A stretch of 64,000 bases of DNA from JAIBCC01 sp963763855 (GCA_963763855.1 CAVXPU010000005.1:1-64000); one strand, 5' to 3'; shown: positions 17,156 through 25,822, numbered from the stretch's first letter. Program-made: numbers and translations. Notes: generated by a model from the letters alone, not told the origin.

Positions 17156-18978
17156 GTCTTGGTTAGTAATACTGCGTCGGTTGACGTTTTGGTGCGAATA
17201 AATAGAGTCTGTTTTCCATCCGCCGATTGAGTGATTTTCGAAACTCTATCAGGTTTTACAGACAAAAACTGTTTCGGCTTACCGCCTGACAATGGTTGCT
17301 CCCAAATGGCTGAAAGCGTTTCGGGACTGGGCTCGAGGCTTCGATAAAGCAGATTTTCTCCATCGGCTGTCCACGCCAAAACGTTTGTTGCCGCGATATC
17401 GAATATCTTTGAAGGTTCTTCCGTATTGATCGGACGAATGCGGAGCTTGAATCGTTTGTTTTCTTCGTCGAAAAAAACTAGTGCTACCGATTTCCCATCA
17501 GGAGAAATTGCCCATTGATGATCCCCGAAATTGGGTTCGGGGATCGTTATTTCACCGCCTGATACTGGGATTTTCGCTAAGATCTGTTTATTTTCTTTAT
17601 TCCACTGAAACCAAACAGTTGAATCAGATGAAACGATCGGAGCGAATGACGGTCCGATTGTATTGGTCAAGATTATTGAGTTGCTTCCATCTGTGTTCAT
17701 CCTCCAGATCTCACTTTCGCCGGTACGGTCGGATGTAAATATGATGTACCGTCCATCGGGTGAAATTTGCGGCTCGAAATTAAACGAGTCATATGGTGTA
17801 AGTTGTTGTGGATTGGATCCGTCGGCATTCATTATCCAGATTTGCGGACGATTATTATCGGTTGCGTCGTAAACTATTCTTCCATCGGGCATAAAACAAG
17901 CGTTCGAATAGACGTTTGATTCCGTCGTTATCTTCCGCGGATTCTCGCCGTTTTTCACAATCCAAATATCTTTCGTGGTGAAATTTTGCGTTGCGGCAAT
18001 CGAATTTCCGTCGTCGCTTACGCTAATGCCATGATAGGAATTCAGATCGTTCGTAAGGCGTTTTTCCTTACCGTCGGCTATGGAAACATGGAAAAGCTGC
18101 TGAAGTATCGAAGCATCGTCGCCTTTATTTATCAATATTCCCTGACCGTTTTTCAAAACCGCGAGTTCGCCAATCCGTTCGCCATTCGTATCGAGTATTG
18201 TCCGCTCAACGCCGCCTTCAACCGGGATTTCAACTAATGACCAAAGCGATTTACCGTTATTTGTTTTGCGTTTGCTGTAAAACACACTTTTATCATCCGC
18301 AGAAAATTTCGGGTCTCGAAAAAGTTCGTCCGGCTGCCCCGTGTGAACGATTCGCTCCTCGCCGCCGTCGGCGGTATTTGCCGTAATAATCTGGAGCCTA
18401 TCAGAATTGCGGCGGACAAAAAGAATCCTCTGACCATCGGAGGATACTGAACCGACATCGTTTGCCTTCTCAATCAGTTTACGGGGCGTTCCGCCTAGTG
18501 AAGAAATCCTGTAAAGCGTTCCAAAACGTGCGTTTTCGTCCGCTACCGAATAAAAAATCTGGCTCGCATCCGGCGAAATTCCGATGCCGCCCCAAAATTG
18601 CTGCGGCTCATTCGAGACGAGCCGAAGTGCATTTCTATCTTCAACCCGCCGAATCCAAATGCTCCTCGTACTGTTTTCTTCGAGTGTAAAATAAACGACT
18701 GATTTTCCGTCAGGCGTTATTTGAGCATAGGTTACCTTATTCGTCTGCGATAGTTTTCGCAACGACATGTTTTCGAAATTTATCGGTTGCGAATTGTCCT
18801 TAAAGTAATAATACGCGAAAACCGACAACACGATTGTCAGCAGAGCGGCGATCGAATAAACCCATGCCCGATATGATCTTTCGCGTTTCGGCAAAAGTCG
18901 ATTTGCGAGGCTATCCATCGAAACACCAGCGTCTAATGCCGCTTGGATTTCTTCGAGCATCACGCCAACTTCCCGCAT
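17146..18978 (-). CDS. TolB-like beta-propeller half of a split Ser/Thr kinase
   Basis: 610 residues from the first ATG after an in-frame amber codon. Residues 1-30 are the last helix of a kinase domain ('MREVGVMLEEIQAAL'). A transmembrane helix follows at about 35-57, then a long WD40/PD40-like propeller with repeats such as 'TPDGKSVVYF', 'SPDASQIFYSV' and 'SPDGRYIIFTSDRTGESEIWRM'. In this family the propeller is the extracytoplasmic sensor of a membrane kinase. The frame is continuous with the kinase upstream except for TAG at 18994-18996, so this piece probably belongs to one protein of about 950 residues. Whether it is translated alone is doubtful: no ribosome site is evident before this ATG. 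Confidence 0.8.
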   Translation of the reverse strand: MREVGVMLEEIQAALDAGVSMDSLANRLLPKRERSYRAWVYSIAALLTIVLSVFAYYYFKDNSQPINFENMSLRKLSQTNKVTYAQITPDGKSVVYFTLEENSTRSIWIRRVEDRNALRLVSNEPQQFWGGIGISPDASQIFYSVADENARFGTLYRISSLGGTPRKLIEKANDVGSVSSDGQRILFVRRNSDRLQIITANTADGGEERIVHTGQPDELFRDPKFSADDKSVFYSKRKTNNGKSLWSLVEIPVEGGVERTILDTNGERIGELAVLKNGQGILINKGDDASILQQLFHVSIADGKEKRLTNDLNSYHGISVSDDGNSIAATQNFTTKDIWIVKNGENPRKITTESNVYSNACFMPDGRIVYDATDNNRPQIWIMNADGSNPQQLTPYDSFNFEPQISPDGRYIIFTSDRTGESEIWRMNTDGSNSIILTNTIGPSFAPIVSSDSTVWFQWNKENKQILAKIPVSGGEITIPEPNFGDHQWAISPDGKSVALVFFDEENKRFKLRIRPINTEEPSKIFDIAATNVLAWTADGENLLYRSLEPSPETLSAIWEQPLSGGKPKQFLSVKPDRVSKITQSADGKQTLFIRTKTSTDAVLLTKTKE

Positions 18979-18993
18979 TGTTTGAAAACGCTG

Positions 18994-19992
18994 CTACCGT
19001 GATTTGCTGAGGCATCGGCTGGTTAAACGAGCCAACAAATATGGAGTTTCGGGCTTAAGTTCCGAAACACTCGGTGGTTCGGTTTTGAGCAAATTGCTGA
19101 CAATTGTCGGGTAGCTATCGCCGGTAAACGGTCGTTCGCCAGTGATTGCTTCGAAAATCACCACGCCGAGACTGAAAATATCGGTTCTGAGGTCAATATC
19201 TTTGCCTTCGGCTTGCTCGGGCGACATATACGAAGGCGTTCCCATGACTTGTCCGGGTTGCGTCATTTTTAGCGTCGAAACCTTATCGGAAACCATATTG
19301 CGATCAATTCGTGCGAGTCCGAAATCGAGAATCTTGGGTACGCCTTCGCCGGTTATCACGATATTTCCGGGCTTTATGTCTCGGTGAATAATGCCCTTTT
19401 CATGTGAATGGGCGAGTGCCTCGGCGATGGCGATAAAGTATTTCAGCAGGACTTTTACGTCTAGTCCGCCTATCGGAATTATCTCCGAAAGCGGGTTGCC
19501 TTCGATATATTCCATCGTTAGAAATAAGTAATCCTCGGCTTCTTCTACGGAATAGAGAGTTGCGATATTCGGATGATTGAGCGTGGCGGCGGCACGAGCT
19601 TCGTTTTTGAATCGCTGCAAAACAACTTCATTCCGACATTCGTTTGGTAAGGTTTTCAGTGCGACTTTCCGACCCAGTTTGGAATCTTCCGCCAAATAAA
19701 CATCGCCCATTCCGCCCGAGCCAATACGCGAAATTACGCGATAATGTCCTAGAATTTGACCGACTAGACAGCGTTCAACGTTTGTTGCGGATTGTGCGGA
19801 AATATTACGGATTGCAGGCTTTGCGATGAAGTCGCCGGCTTCAGAATTGGCTTTTAGTAAAGATTCTATTTCCAAACGCAAAGTATCGTCGCCCAAGCAA
19901 ATCTCATCCAAAAAGGCAATCCTTTCTTCAGACTGCAATTCGAGGGCGGCGGTATAAATATTTGTAATATGCTCCCAACGCTCCGGAGTCAT
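18994..19992 (-). CDS. Ser/Thr protein kinase (amber stop before the last kinase helix)
   Basis: 332 residues from ATG 19992. All kinase signatures are intact: glycine loop 'IGSGGMGDVYLA', catalytic Lys in 'VALKTLPNE', 'HRDIKPGNIVI', 'DFGLARI', activation-loop 'GTPSYMSPEQA' and 'DIFSLGVVIFE'. The frame stops at TAG (18994-18996) in 'CLSKSR*QRFQTM', where relatives read a 'KxPxxRFQTM'-like sequence, so the stop removes kinase helix I, the membrane helix and the sensor propeller. The N-terminal part 'MTPERWEHITNIYTAAL' is the usual leader of this group. It follows the ECF gene by about 33 bp, forming a sigma-kinase operon. Confidence 0.85.
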   Translation of the reverse strand: MTPERWEHITNIYTAALELQSEERIAFLDEICLGDDTLRLEIESLLKANSEAGDFIAKPAIRNISAQSATNVERCLVGQILGHYRVISRIGSGGMGDVYLAEDSKLGRKVALKTLPNECRNEVVLQRFKNEARAAATLNHPNIATLYSVEEAEDYLFLTMEYIEGNPLSEIIPIGGLDVKVLLKYFIAIAEALAHSHEKGIIHRDIKPGNIVITGEGVPKILDFGLARIDRNMVSDKVSTLKMTQPGQVMGTPSYMSPEQAEGKDIDLRTDIFSLGVVIFEAITGERPFTGDSYPTIVSNLLKTEPPSVSELKPETPYLLARLTSRCLSKSR

Positions 19993-20025
19993 AATTAAAT
20001 TACCCAATAAAACTGATTGAGGTTT

Positions 20026-20592
20026 TCAATGCCGTGTCATCTCGCGATACAGCCACGCTCTGGCAACGCTCCAATCGCGGCGGACGGTTCGTGTAGAAAT
20101 ATGCAGGCTTTCCCCGATTTCTTCTTCGCTCAAACCACCGAAATAGCGAAGTTCGACGATCTGCGACTGCCGCCCGCTGATTTTCGCCAAATTTTCTAAA
20201 GCTTCATCCAGCAAAACCAAATCCGTTTCCTTCTCAAAGGGGGCTTCAATTCTTTCGTCAAACGTAATCTGTACTCTTTCGCCGCCGCGTTTCTGACTAT
20301 TTTTAGCACGGGCAAAATCTACCAGTATCCTTCGCATTAACTGCGATGAAACAGCAAAAAAATGCGTTCGATCCTGCCAGTTTACGCGGCTCGAATCGAT
20401 CAATTTCAAAAAGGCTTCATTTACCAAAGCCGTCGTCTGCAAAATATGCCCGTTTTTTTGCCCACGCATATGATTTTTCGCTATCCTACGCAATTCGTCA
20501 TAGACGACGGGCATTAGTTGATCCAAGGCAGATTTGTTGCCGTTTCCCCAAGCCAAAAGCAATTGGGTAATATCTTTTGAAGCTTGCTTCAT
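20026..20592 (-). CDS. ECF sigma factor, TIGR02999 (Sig-70_X6) type, kinase-linked
   Basis: 188 residues, a paralogue of the sigma factor at 14216. Region 2 shows 'YDELRRIAKNHMRGQKNGHILQTTALVNEAFLKLI' and 'QLMRRILVDFARAKNSQKRGGE'; region 4 shows 'QIVELRYFGGLSEEEIGESLHISTRTVRRDWSVARAWL'. It leads the minus-strand operon with the split kinase, so phosphorylation by that kinase is the likely activation route, as proposed for kinase-linked ECF groups. Divergent from it are three plus-strand genes, each behind a TGTCCT/CGTCTT promoter. Its own upstream region has a loose TGTCAA...CGTAAG pair on the minus strand, which is too weak to call. Confidence 0.9.
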   Translation of the reverse strand: MKQASKDITQLLLAWGNGNKSALDQLMPVVYDELRRIAKNHMRGQKNGHILQTTALVNEAFLKLIDSSRVNWQDRTHFFAVSSQLMRRILVDFARAKNSQKRGGERVQITFDERIEAPFEKETDLVLLDEALENLAKISGRQSQIVELRYFGGLSEEEIGESLHISTRTVRRDWSVARAWLYREMTRH

Positions 20593-20682
20593 ACTTAATT
20601 CTTACGCTGACAACGCCTATTTTATTGACAGATATTTTATCATAGAGGCTAATTTGCCGTGAAGAAAAAAGTTTTTGAGGTG

Positions 20683-20712
20683 TGTCCTATTTGTTAAAGC
20701 GTTTGCGTCTTA
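20683..20712 (+). promoter_or_regulatory. ECF-type promoter, class 2 (site L)
   Basis: TGTCCTA and CGTCTTA start 23 nt apart, 78 bp before the homocysteine methyltransferase-like gene and divergent from the second ECF operon. CGTC is a classic ECF -10 core. Confidence 0.7.
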
Positions 20713-20790
20713 ATGGATGGATGGAGAATTTCTCTTCCAAAAAGGTCCATTCAAATTGGACAATAATTAATGTTTTGAAGGAGTAAAATA

Positions 20791-21726
20791 ATGGCTAAAT
20801 ATCGAAACAATTTACCGCAATTATCAGAAAAGATTTTTATTACGGATGGCGGATTGGAAACAACGCTTATCTTCCACGAAGCTTGGGAACTACCCGAATT
20901 TGCAGCGTTTCAATTGATGAAAGATCCAAAAGGCTACCAAAGACTGCAGGATTATTCACGCCAATATGCCCGCATCGCAAAGAATTACGGAACCGGATTT
21001 ATTCTCGAAAGCGTAACCTGGCGGGCAAATTCGGTTTGGGGCAAAAAACTCGGATATACCGAAAATGAATTGTCTGAGGCAAATCGAAAGGCGATTGAAA
21101 TGCTTACTGAAGTACGCGACGAATTCGAAACCGAAAAGATGAAAATCGTAGTTTCCGGCTGCATCGGACCTCGCGGCGATGGTTATACGCCGACGAATTT
21201 GATGTCGGCGGATAAAGCGAAAGCGTATCATTCGGCTCAAATTCGAACGTTCTCCGAAACTGCAGCTGATATGGTCGCGGCTTTCACGCTCAATTATGTA
21301 GAAGAAGCCGTAGGAATCGTAAAAGCCGCTAAGGAATCAAAAATGCCGGTCGCCATTTCTTTTACAGTTGAAACTGACGGCAAACTTCCGACAGGTCAAA
21401 CGCTTAAAGACGCGATCGAAACGGTTGAGCGGGAAACGGAAAATTATCCTGCGTATTACATGATCAACTGTGCTCATCCCACGCATTTTGAAAGCATTCC
21501 GGACGGCGGGGAATGGACAAAACGCATTCGCGGACTTCGTGCAAATTCTTCAGCCAAAAGCCATGAGGAACTAAACGATAGCACCGAAATCGACGAAGGA
21601 AATCCTTCGCAGCTTGGCATGCAATATAAAGAATTGCTGCAAAAACTGCCAAACATCAATATTTTCGGCGGCTGCTGCGGAACCGATCATCGGCACGTTG
21701 AAGAAATCTGTAAAGCCGTGATTTGA
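20791..21726 (+). CDS. Homocysteine S-methyltransferase family protein
   Basis: 311 residues of the zinc-dependent methyltransferase TIM barrel. Visible are 'TDGGLETTLIFHE' at the N-terminus, 'SGCIGPRGDGY', 'AISFTVETDGKLPTG', the first zinc Cys in 'YMINCAHPTHFE' and the paired Cys in 'NIFGGCCGTDHRHVEEI'. Relatives move a methyl group from S-methylmethionine or a betaine to homocysteine. GAAGGAG ribosome site. It is the first of three genes with class 2 ECF-type promoters. Given its neighbours it may act in a stress or specialised-metabolite context rather than core methionine synthesis. Confidence 0.87.
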   Translation: MAKYRNNLPQLSEKIFITDGGLETTLIFHEAWELPEFAAFQLMKDPKGYQRLQDYSRQYARIAKNYGTGFILESVTWRANSVWGKKLGYTENELSEANRKAIEMLTEVRDEFETEKMKIVVSGCIGPRGDGYTPTNLMSADKAKAYHSAQIRTFSETAADMVAAFTLNYVEEAVGIVKAAKESKMPVAISFTVETDGKLPTGQTLKDAIETVERETENYPAYYMINCAHPTHFESIPDGGEWTKRIRGLRANSSAKSHEELNDSTEIDEGNPSQLGMQYKELLQKLPNINIFGGCCGTDHRHVEEICKAVI

Positions 21727-21782
21727 GTTGAGATTTTGGATTTTGGATTGGTCTTTGAATTGGGCTCAATCCAAAATCGTTT

Positions 21783-21812
21783 TGTCCTGTTTTCTTCATC
21801 GTTTTCGTCTTT
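21783..21812 (+). promoter_or_regulatory. ECF-type promoter, class 2 (site M)
   Basis: TGTCCTG and CGTCTTT start 23 nt apart, 52 bp before the alpha/beta hydrolase ATG. Upstream, 21727-21777 contains repeated ATTTTGGATTGG-type tracts. Confidence 0.65.
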
Positions 21813-21864
21813 GTCTGTGGAGATTCTTCTGATTTCCAGAGATTTTTTATTCTGAGGAGCAATT

Positions 21865-22716
21865 ATGAAAGAGATTATAACTTTTGAGACTGAAAACTCA
21901 GTCTATTCCGTAGCAAATAATGACATTGGTTTTGCGGATGTCAAACTAAAAACTGGCGTTCGAATTCGTTACGCCGAACGCGGAAACAAAGGCGGGCTAC
22001 CCGTAATTTTACTCCACGGCTATTCCGATTCTTCCTTTTCGTTCAGTCGGGTGATGCCTTTGATCGACAGAAAATTTCACGTTTTCGCACTCGACCAACG
22101 TGGTCACGGAGATTCTGACCGTCCGATGAATGGTTATAAATTCTCGGATTTTGCGGCGGATGTCGTGGCATTTATGAGTGTTAAAAATTTGAAAAAAGCA
22201 GTTATTGTTGGGCATTCGATGGGCAGTCATATCGCTCAAAGAGTTGCTATTACCGCACCGGAACGAGTGGAAAAACTTGTTCTCATTGGATCGCCAACCA
22301 CGCTTCGGCTTGATGCTGTTTTCGAACTGCAAGAAGCGGTTAACGAATTCAAAGACCAAGTTCCGATTGGGTTTGTAGAAGATTTTCAATACAGCACCGC
22401 TTATCGAAAATTACCAAAAGATTTTATGAATCAGGTAGTTACCGAAAGTATGAAACTTCCCGCGTGGGTTTGGCGTGAGGTAATGAAGAGAATGCTCGCT
22501 GATGATTCAAAAGCCGAATTAGGCAAAATCACAGCCCCAACCCTAATTATGTGGGGCGAAAAAGAAGTTTATTTTCTGCGAAATGAACAAGACGCTTTGC
22601 TTTCAGCTATTTCCAACTCCATTCTCAAGGTCTACGAGGGTGTCGGACATAATCCCCATTGGGAATGCCCGGAGCAATTTGTCACCGATCTAGAGCGATT
22701 CCTTACAAACGAATAG
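21865..22716 (+). CDS. Alpha/beta hydrolase
   Basis: 283 residues. Oxyanion-hole region 'VILLHGYSDSSFSF', nucleophile elbow 'IVGHSMGSHIAQRVA' (Ser in GHSMG), acid residue in 'TLIMWGEKEVYF' (Glu or Asp-equivalent), and catalytic His in 'GVGHNPHWECPEQF'. It resembles epoxide hydrolase/haloperoxidase-like enzymes, but the substrate cannot be stated. Ribosome site GAGGAG. Second of the class 2 promoter genes; a strong terminator follows at 22741. Confidence 0.87.
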   Translation: MKEIITFETENSVYSVANNDIGFADVKLKTGVRIRYAERGNKGGLPVILLHGYSDSSFSFSRVMPLIDRKFHVFALDQRGHGDSDRPMNGYKFSDFAADVVAFMSVKNLKKAVIVGHSMGSHIAQRVAITAPERVEKLVLIGSPTTLRLDAVFELQEAVNEFKDQVPIGFVEDFQYSTAYRKLPKDFMNQVVTESMKLPAWVWREVMKRMLADDSKAELGKITAPTLIMWGEKEVYFLRNEQDALLSAISNSILKVYEGVGHNPHWECPEQFVTDLERFLTNE

Positions 22717-22740
22717 CGATACTTCTCCACATGTAAAAAC

Positions 22741-22781
22741 AAAACGTTCGTGAAAAATGAAAATTTCGCGGACGTTTTTTT
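22741..22781 (+). terminator. Rho-independent terminator
   Basis: AAAACGTTCGTGAAA pairs with TTTCGCGGACGTTTT (two wobble pairs), followed by an uninterrupted T run. It ends the hydrolase transcript and separates it from promoter N. Confidence 0.85.
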
Positions 22782-22798
22782 CCTTAAGAAAAGACGGA

Positions 22799-22828
22799 TG
22801 TCCTCTTTTCCAAATGCTTTTCGTCTTA
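22799..22828 (+). promoter_or_regulatory. ECF-type promoter, class 2 (site N)
   Basis: TGTCCTC and CGTCTTA start 23 nt apart, just after the terminator and 57 bp before ATG 22886. Its position inside the 5' extension of the open frame argues that translation starts at 22886 and not at 22757. Confidence 0.75.
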
Positions 22829-22885
22829 GTTAATGAGGGCGGAAAAGTGAATCTTCGAAGCTTATTCAAACTGGAGGAAATTCAT

Positions 22886-23815
22886 ATGTTAGACACAATT
22901 GTAAATAGATCGAAATACAATTTTCGCGAAGCGATTGTCGCTTCTCAGCGAATTAATTGGCGGATTGAAGACATAATCGGCGGCGAAAAAACTCTGGATT
23001 TTACGAAGCCTTTTTTGCCCGAAAATCTTGCACGAGTAGCGGAAATTTCTTTTCTAAACGGCGACGAAAAACTGATCTTAAATCACATCAGAGGGCACGC
23101 TTATTTGTCGATATTCGGATTGGTAGAAGAATTCATACTGCCTTTCGTGCTCGATCATTTGCGACCTTCTTTGGACGAAAACGATTATCGGGTACGTGCA
23201 CTTCTGCAATTTGCCGGAGAAGAAGCTAAACATATTCAATTGTTTAAGGTCTTCAGCCGTGAATTTAAGAAAAATTTCGGCACACAATGCAAGGTGATCG
23301 GACCGCCTTTGGACGTTTCGAAATTCGTTTTGTCGCATCAGCCTTTAGCCGTTGCACTTACCGTTTTGCACATCGAATGGATGACGCAAAGTCATTATAT
23401 TGAAGCAATTAGGCACAATCCAATGCTCGACTCTCAATTCAAAAGTTTGCTTCGGCATCATTGGATGGAAGAGGCTCAGCATACCAAACTGGATACTTTG
23501 ATGATCGAAGCGTTGGCAAAAGAGCTTAACGGCAAAGAAATCACCACGGCGATTGAGGAGTATCTGGAAATCGTTAATTTTCTGAGCGACGGCTTGAAAC
23601 AGCAGACGATTTTTGATCTCGAAGCTTTTGAAGTCGCCGCCGAGCGAAAGCTGAATAGTGTTGAACGCAGGGAGTTTGTCAAAATTCAGCACCAAGCAAA
23701 TCGCTGGACATATCTCGGCACCGGAATGATTCATCCGAATTTCTTGGATACGCTCAATTATTTGAGCTCAGAACAAAAGAAACGGATCGAAGAAATCACG
23801 CCGGAATATTGCTAG
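22886..23815 (+). CDS. Ferritin-like diiron oxygenase family protein
   Basis: 309 residues from ATG 22886, with an excellent GGAGG ribosome site; the in-frame reading from 22757 spans a terminator and a promoter. Helical protein with diiron carboxylate motifs: 'FAGEEAKHIQLF' (ExxH), 'LHIEWMTQSHY' and 'HWMEEAQHTKLD' (ExxH). This resembles the AurF-type N-oxygenases and related diiron enzymes, though the family call is approximate. Probably oxidises a small amine or lipid. Third class 2 promoter gene. Between its stop and the terminator at 23997 lies about 180 bp without a gene. Confidence 0.7.
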   Translation: MLDTIVNRSKYNFREAIVASQRINWRIEDIIGGEKTLDFTKPFLPENLARVAEISFLNGDEKLILNHIRGHAYLSIFGLVEEFILPFVLDHLRPSLDENDYRVRALLQFAGEEAKHIQLFKVFSREFKKNFGTQCKVIGPPLDVSKFVLSHQPLAVALTVLHIEWMTQSHYIEAIRHNPMLDSQFKSLLRHHWMEEAQHTKLDTLMIEALAKELNGKEITTAIEEYLEIVNFLSDGLKQQTIFDLEAFEVAAERKLNSVERREFVKIQHQANRWTYLGTGMIHPNFLDTLNYLSSEQKKRIEEITPEYC

Positions 23816-23996
23816 CGGTCAACGATAATTAGCGAAAATGGGACAAACACAAGTGAATTTTTGCCACTCTTGAAGCAGTAACGCAACAGCGAGATTGAGC
23901 GACGAACCAATTTCGCCTGGGCAATCGACGGATTGGCTAAGCCGGTCCCCGTTTCGGTCACTCTGAACACGTAAAATAGCATATTCAATCTACCCG

Positions 23997-24030
23997 GAAA
24001 TGACGCAGAGAAATTTGCGTCATTTTTTTT
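23997..24030 (+). terminator. Rho-independent terminator
   Basis: AATGACGC pairs with GCGTCATT across an A-rich loop, followed by eight T. The final T is also the first base of promoter C. It ends the diiron-gene transcript about 180 bp past the stop. Confidence 0.85.
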
Positions 24031-24059
24031 GATACCTTCGCCAATCAATTTTCGCCTTA
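24030..24059 (+). promoter_or_regulatory. ECF-type promoter, class 1 (site C)
   Basis: TGATACC and CGCCTTA start 23 nt apart, directly after a terminator and 51 bp before ATG 24110. The leader can form a perfect hairpin, CGAAATTT-TG-AAATTTCG. Confidence 0.78.
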
Positions 24060-24109
24060 ACAATTGAACGAAATTTTGAAATTTCGAATTTCTTAAGGAG
24101 AATATTAGA

Positions 24110-24502
24110 ATGCAATGTATTACGAAACAATTTATAAAATTATCTGTTTTATTATTTACCTTATTCGTCTTTTCGTTTGATATATCGGCTCAAGACCGAA
24201 TGACGGTTAATCAAAAAATTACTTTCAAACGCGGAGCGAGTTCGGCTATTATCAAAAAACAAATTCGCAAAGGAACTTCGCATCAATATCGCATCCGTGC
24301 GAGCGAAGGTCAGGAAATGACCGTTATTTTGAACACCGGAAAACGAACTTCGTTTACCATCAGCAATTTAACTGACGGAATTATCGAAGGTGCTGATGGC
24401 GAAACGATGTGGAAAGGACTGATTACGAGGTCTGGTGATTACTACATTCAAATTGGAACGGATGCAAATGCCAATTATACTCTGGAAGTATATGTTAAAT
24501 AA
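24110..24502 (+). CDS. Secreted beta-sandwich protein (PPC-like)
   Basis: 130 residues. The signal peptide ends near 'SFDISAQD'. The mature part has 'FKRGASSAIIKKQIRKGTSHQYRIRASEGQEMTVIL' followed by 'GDYYIQIGTDANANYTLEVYV', which matches the bacterial pre-peptidase C-terminal-like sandwich that often occurs in secreted enzymes or alone. Function unknown. AAGGAG ribosome site; 34 bp upstream of the methyltransferase in the same unit under promoter C. Confidence 0.65.
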   Translation: MQCITKQFIKLSVLLFTLFVFSFDISAQDRMTVNQKITFKRGASSAIIKKQIRKGTSHQYRIRASEGQEMTVILNTGKRTSFTISNLTDGIIEGADGETMWKGLITRSGDYYIQIGTDANANYTLEVYVK

Positions 24503-24536
24503 TTGAAACTAAAGAAATTAGAGGAGAAAGGATCTT

Positions 24537-25568
24537 ATGAATACAGCTACCCCCGTTCAGCCGGAAACGACGCCGGTTGAGATTATGTTGCAAATGATGT
24601 CGGGTTTTTGGGTTTCACGCGGACTTTATGTTGCCGCCAAGCTTGGGATTGCCGACCTTTTGAAAGATGGCGATAAATCGGTTGATGAACTCGCCAAAGC
24701 TACTGACACAAACGCAGGTTCACTTTTTCGCATACTGCGGATGTTGTCAACGGTCGGAGTTTTTAAACAAAAAGGCGACGACATTTTTAGCCAAACACCG
24801 CTTTCGGAAACTCTTTCGTCCGATTCGCCATTTTCGCTGCGGGCGGGTGTGATCGCCGAAATGGGCGAAGTTCATTACGAAGCGTGGGGCAACGTGATGC
24901 ACTCGGTCAAAACGGGTGAAATTGCTTTCGACAATAAATTTGGAATGAACGTCTGGCAATATTTTGAAACTGATCCCGAAAAGGCTCAAAACTTTAACAA
25001 ATATATGGTAGGCAGTTCATCGGCGGTTAGCCAGCCGATTGTTGAGGCGTACGATTTTAGCAAATATCAAAAAATTGTTGATGTCGGCGGAGGATTGGGC
25101 AGTATGATTTCGGCGATTTTGCGTGCCAATCCAAATTTGTCAGGTGTGCTTCTTGATGCCCCTTCGGTGATTGAAAAAGCGAAAGGTTTTCTAATGGAAA
25201 ACGGAGTCAGCGATCGCTCTGAAACCATCGGCGGAGATTTTTTTGAGGCAGTTCCGGCAGGCGGCGACCTTTACTATATGCGTTGGATTATTCACGATTG
25301 GGACGATGATTTGTCCATCAAGATTCTGAAAAATATCCGTCAGGTCGTCCCCGAAAACGGCAAACTTCTTTTGTTGGAAGCCGTCGTTCCCGATGATAAC
25401 AAACCGCATTTCAGCAAATTTATGGATTTGATAATGCTGACGATGACGGGCGGCTGTGAACGCACCGCGAAACAATACGAAACTTTGCTCGAAAAAGGGG
25501 GATTCAAGGTTACGAATGTTATTCCGACCAATTCGTTTATGAGCATTGTCGAAGCAGTTCCGGTTTAA
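24537..25568 (+). CDS. SAM-dependent O-methyltransferase (caffeate/hydroxyneurosporene type)
   Basis: 343 residues. The N-terminal winged-helix dimerisation domain ('SRGLYVAAKLGIADLLKDGDKSVDELAKATDTN') is followed by a class I methyltransferase core: 'KIVDVGGGLGSMISAILRANP', 'GDFFEAVPAGGDLYYMRWIIHDWDDD' and 'LLLEAVVPDDN'. This is the architecture of acetylserotonin, caffeate and natural-product O-methyltransferases; the His in 'IIHDWDDD' is the usual catalytic base. Second gene of the promoter C unit. Its presence supports a tailoring-enzyme theme for the regulon. Confidence 0.86.
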   Translation: MNTATPVQPETTPVEIMLQMMSGFWVSRGLYVAAKLGIADLLKDGDKSVDELAKATDTNAGSLFRILRMLSTVGVFKQKGDDIFSQTPLSETLSSDSPFSLRAGVIAEMGEVHYEAWGNVMHSVKTGEIAFDNKFGMNVWQYFETDPEKAQNFNKYMVGSSSAVSQPIVEAYDFSKYQKIVDVGGGLGSMISAILRANPNLSGVLLDAPSVIEKAKGFLMENGVSDRSETIGGDFFEAVPAGGDLYYMRWIIHDWDDDLSIKILKNIRQVVPENGKLLLLEAVVPDDNKPHFSKFMDLIMLTMTGGCERTAKQYETLLEKGGFKVTNVIPTNSFMSIVEAVPV

Positions 25569-25588
25569 GAGTTTGTTTAAATTTCAGT

Positions 25589-25772
25589 GTCTCCAAGGGA
25601 GACGAACAATATAGCGTAGCGAGTATCGCTACGTTTGAGTCAAAAAGTCATTCCGTCGCCGAAGGTGACAAACATAAAATGTTGACTGTGCGACACTTAC
25701 AGCGTCGAAACACTTGCCCGCCAATTTCGTAGGGTTTCACCCCACGCTTTATTGTTCGTCGCCTTTGGCGAC
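25589..25772. repeat. Multi-hairpin repeat element, copy 1
   Basis: A 184-bp array of short hairpins: GTCTCC/GGAGAC, GCGTAGCG/CGCTACG, CCGTCGCC/GGTGAC, a TTCGTAGGG/CCCACG pair, and GTCGCC-TTT-GGCGAC at the right end. The hairpins occur in the same order in copy 2 at 40754-40956. It fills most of 25569-25822, which holds no gene. Confidence 0.75.
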
Positions 25773-25822
25773 AAGAAATTTTGTTATCAACACAATCTTA
25801 GTCTTTCCCACATCCTCTATTT

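Noticed and set aside
22757..22885. Longer N-terminus for the diiron protein
   Set aside because: The extension spans terminator sequence and promoter N, whereas ATG 22886 has a GGAGG site and starts the conserved sequence.
23812..24063. Minus-strand 83-codon open frame after the diiron gene
   Set aside because: It crosses the plus-strand terminator and promoter C, has no ribosome site and no recognisable domain.
25589..25772. Multi-hairpin element as a CRISPR array
   Set aside because: The hairpins differ from one another, there are no direct repeats of constant length with unique spacers, and no cas genes are near.
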